A DNA stretch of 14,542 bases, taken from assembly GCA_023392575.1 (NCBI GenBank), contig JAEVYV010000012.1, positions 1-14,542 of the forward strand, in the 5' to 3' direction. Source of the stretch: Bacteroidota bacterium. Its GTDB lineage: Bacteria > Bacteroidota > Bacteroidia > Chitinophagales > Chitinophagaceae. Position numbers and translations under genes: made by a program. Below the pieces are notes generated by a model. The model was not told the origin of the DNA, did not search any database, and saw nothing but the letters and a program-made list of their open reading frames with translations. How positions within the stretch are numbered: the first letter of the stretch is position 1; every line of letters starts with the position of its first letter. This document shows positions 13,552 to 14,542 of this stretch, one piece after another.

Positions 13552-13752
13552 TTATTTCCGGGTAGAATCTTTTGTGGTGGAATCGGTGACGGTTTTGTCC
13601 AACGACACACTGTTAATCGTATCCGGAACATTGCCATTCACATTCTCGATCGGCACATTTGGAGAATGCTGCTCTGTTGTAGTGGTTTTTGTTCCTCCGC
13701 CTGAACAGGAAACAAAAAACCCCGTAAAAAGACACCAAGCTAGTTTTTTCAT
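13552..13752 (-). CDS. Small Thr/Ser-rich lipoprotein of unknown function
   Basis: The ORF encodes 66 residues: a lipoprotein signal MKKLAWCLFTGFFVSC (Cys16), a Gly/Thr-rich stretch, then a polar low-complexity tail rich in Thr, Ser, Asp and Asn with many PxxN and TxDS elements. No domain is visible. The signal is convincing and a promoter-like pair lies upstream, so I accept it as a real gene. It converges on the end of the TIM-barrel gene with a single base between the stops, and the first plus-strand terminator lies beyond its 5' end. Plus-strand transcripts would therefore run antisense across it. Confidence 0.6.
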   Translation of the reverse strand: MKKLAWCLFTGFFVSCSGGGTKTTTTEQHSPNVPIENVNGNVPDTINSVSLDKTVTDSTTKDSTRK

Positions 13753-13781
13753 GATTGAAGCGTTTCTATTCTAACCATTTT

Positions 13782-13814
13782 CAAATCTTACGCCAAACAG
13801 TTAAGGGGTGTCAA
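13782..13814 (-). promoter_or_regulatory. Candidate promoter for the small lipoprotein gene
   Basis: Read on the minus strand, TTG (13814-13812) is followed after 21 bases by TAAGATTTG (13790-13782). The pair resembles the Bacteroidetes -33/-7 elements, with one extra base inside the -7 box. It lies about 30 bases before the ATG at 13752. Confidence 0.35.
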
Positions 13815-13834
13815 GTCTTGAAACAAGCATGTGG

Positions 13835-13861
13835 AAAATACGGTAATGCCGTATTTTTTTT
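13835..13861 (+). terminator. Plus-oriented intrinsic terminator beyond the small lipoprotein gene
   Basis: AAAATACGG (13835-13843) and CCGTATTTT (13849-13857) form a perfect 9-bp stem with a 5-base loop, followed by a run of eight T in all. The T run is on the plus strand. It is the first convincing terminator after the operon ending at 13550, about 285 bases downstream and past the convergent lipoprotein gene. Confidence 0.75.
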
Positions 13862-14061
13862 AAATGTTGATAAATTATGTGCAGCGCCTAAAACAAGCTA
13901 AAATCAATCAATAAGACGATGTGAATAAACTCAACAGTTCGCTTCCCTCCCAGCAAGCTGTTCTTTAAAACCATTTGCCTGTGTAACTTGGGTGAGCAAC
14001 GTTAAAAAATTGATCCAATACTTGGAATAACTAATCAGCCACCAATATCTGAAAACCTTTG
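13862..14061 (+). ncRNA. Gene-free stretch, candidate small RNA
   Basis: These 200 bases hold no credible ORF on either strand, yet a plus-oriented intrinsic terminator closes them and another one opens them. Local pairings are visible: AACAG with CTGTT around 13933-13961, TCCAA with TTGGA in the 14013-14026 region. No known RNA family is recognised and no clear promoter is seen. It is offered only as a candidate; plain spacer is the alternative. Confidence 0.2.
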
Positions 14062-14096
14062 AGGCTTCTGAATTTTCGGAAGCCTTTCTTTTTTTA
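14062..14096 (+). terminator. Hairpin with plus-strand T run next to the dGTPase stop
   Basis: AGGCTTC (14062-14068) pairs with GAAGCCT (14079-14085), and the stem can extend inward through a T-G and a G-C pair. TTCTTTTTTTA follows on the plus strand, a classical intrinsic terminator for plus-strand transcription. The same hairpin directly follows the minus-strand dGTPase stop (14094-14096), but the T run on that side is weak (TTTTC after a gap), so it may serve both strands unequally. Confidence 0.7.
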
Positions 14097-14542
14097 TCCG
14101 TGCCGCGGAATGGATATCCCTTTGAGCCTCCTGTATATCTCGGTAGCGTATTCGTCGGTCATGCCGCTTAAATAATCCAGGGCGCTCATTACCTTTTCGT
14201 ACTTGCACGCCGTTTGTTCAAATTCGGTAAACTGATAGGGAAACAATTTCAACACCTTTTCTTCCTTATGCGAGGGCCTTTCTTTCAACAGGGCCGGAAT
14301 AAAGAGATGCAACAACTCGGACATAACGTTGTAGCCCGCTATTTCCACCTGTATCACCGTATCGTGCCCGTAAATCTTTTTTACAGACACTTCCTGAATA
14401 TCCTTCAGAGCACCGGTTTTCCGGTTGATGTGGTCGAGCAGGGTGTCGTTAAAGCTGCCTTCCAGTATGGCCTGCTGGTTTTCCCAAAAAACATCGGCGG
14501 CTTCATTGGCCAGTAGGTTGATTACCTTGGCCCGAATAAAGG
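14094..14542 (-). CDS. dgt: dGTPase (deoxyguanosinetriphosphate triphosphohydrolase), C-terminal part (cut by window edge)
   Basis: The reading frame is open from the window edge to the stop at 14094, giving 149 residues; the N-terminus and the HD metal site lie outside. The C-terminal helical region matches dGTPases. IRAKVINLLANEAADVFWEN is followed by AILEGSFNDTLLDHI, then a KIYGHDTVIQVEIAGYNVMS stretch. The family-typical end is MSALDYLSGMTDEYATEIYR then RLKGI. The enzyme hydrolyses dGTP to deoxyguanosine and triphosphate in the cytoplasm. An internal ATG at 14390 is not the true start because the conserved sequence continues upstream of it. It is unrelated to the sugar cluster and marks its right boundary. 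Confidence 0.85.
   Translation of the reverse strand, partial: FIRAKVINLLANEAADVFWENQQAILEGSFNDTLLDHINRKTGALKDIQEVSVKKIYGHDTVIQVEIAGYNVMSELLHLFIPALLKERPSHKEEKVLKLFPYQFTEFEQTACKYEKVMSALDYLSGMTDEYATEIYRRLKGISIPRHG

Noticed and set aside
12816..13637. Long minus-strand ORF (273 codons) opposite the TIM-barrel gene
   Set aside because: It is a shadow of the plus-strand gene: its residues are biased to Val/Phe/His/Gln as expected from antisense of a Lys/Asp-rich protein, and no domain or signal is visible.
13862..14061. 6S RNA or SRP RNA assignment for the gene-free block
   Set aside because: The size fits 6S RNA, but I could not draw the long closing stem with a central bubble, and no SRP core motif is present.
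14094..14390. A complete 98-residue protein starting at 14390
   Set aside because: The frame stays open to the window edge and the upstream residues continue the dGTPase C-terminal domain, so this is a truncated larger gene.
1..14542. CRISPR array, tRNA/rRNA genes, insertion sequences or prophage
   Set aside because: No regularly spaced direct repeats, no tRNA cloverleaf, no transposase or phage-like ORF and no target-site duplications were seen.
1..14542. Horizontal island with foreign composition
   Set aside because: Coding style looks uniform across the window by eye and no integrase or att-like ends are present; a composition calculation could not be run.

Overview
The window looks like chromosomal DNA of a Bacteroidetes bacterium, probably near the Chitinophagaceae. 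The reasons are the AT-rich spacers, starts without Shine-Dalgarno sequences, short lipoprotein and Tat signals (MERRE, MQYKRREFLK types), a glycoside hydrolase family 2 protein, and the combination of 3-keto-disaccharide hydrolase (formerly DUF1080), Gfo/Idh/MocA and xylose-isomerase-like TIM-barrel proteins. The taxon is inferred from style, not from a marker gene.

Layout. At the left edge is the N-terminal part of a secreted GH2 enzyme (minus strand), divergent from a Tat-signal TIM-barrel isomerase/epimerase (852-1790, plus). A bidirectional terminator follows, then a small secreted protein (2072-2356, minus). From 6056 down to 2382 a minus-strand set encodes a cytoplasmic Gfo/Idh/MocA dehydrogenase, a cytoplasmic TIM-barrel enzyme, a monoheme cytochrome c lipoprotein and a 3-keto-disaccharide hydrolase lipoprotein. 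Divergent from it, 6414-13550 is a six-gene plus-strand run: NHS-type MFS transporter, exported TIM-barrel enzyme, FAD-dependent GMC dehydrogenase with an iron-sulfur motif, Tat-exported Gfo/Idh/MocA protein, Tat/lipobox gluconate-2-dehydrogenase-subunit-3 protein, and Tat/lipobox TIM-barrel enzyme. The right end has a small lipoprotein gene (minus), about 340 bases of non-coding DNA with two plus-oriented terminators, and the C-terminal part of a dGTPase (minus), which marks the return to housekeeping DNA.

How the genes may work together (inference). The gene set matches the oxidative route of glycoside breakdown through 3-keto sugars. A periplasmic FAD/Fe-S dehydrogenase (GMC catalytic subunit plus Tat hitch-hiker subunit) would oxidise C3 of a glycoside and pass electrons to cytochrome c. 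The 3-keto-disaccharide hydrolase and/or exported TIM-barrel enzymes would split or epimerise the 3-keto product. The MFS protein would import it, and the cytoplasmic TIM-barrel enzyme and NAD(P)-dependent Gfo/Idh/MocA enzyme would finish the conversion. No SusC/SusD pair or regulator lies in the window. The substrate cannot be read from the sequence.

Non-coding structure includes a terminator-like hairpin in the leader of the transporter operon, lying inside a 34-codon leader ORF that overlaps the transporter start. There is also a nested inverted repeat at 4680-4771, a repeat-bearing spacer at 10295-10483, a strong intercistronic hairpin at 11949-11977, and a terminator-bounded gap at 13862-14096 that could hold a small RNA. 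No rRNA, tRNA, CRISPR array or insertion sequence was seen.
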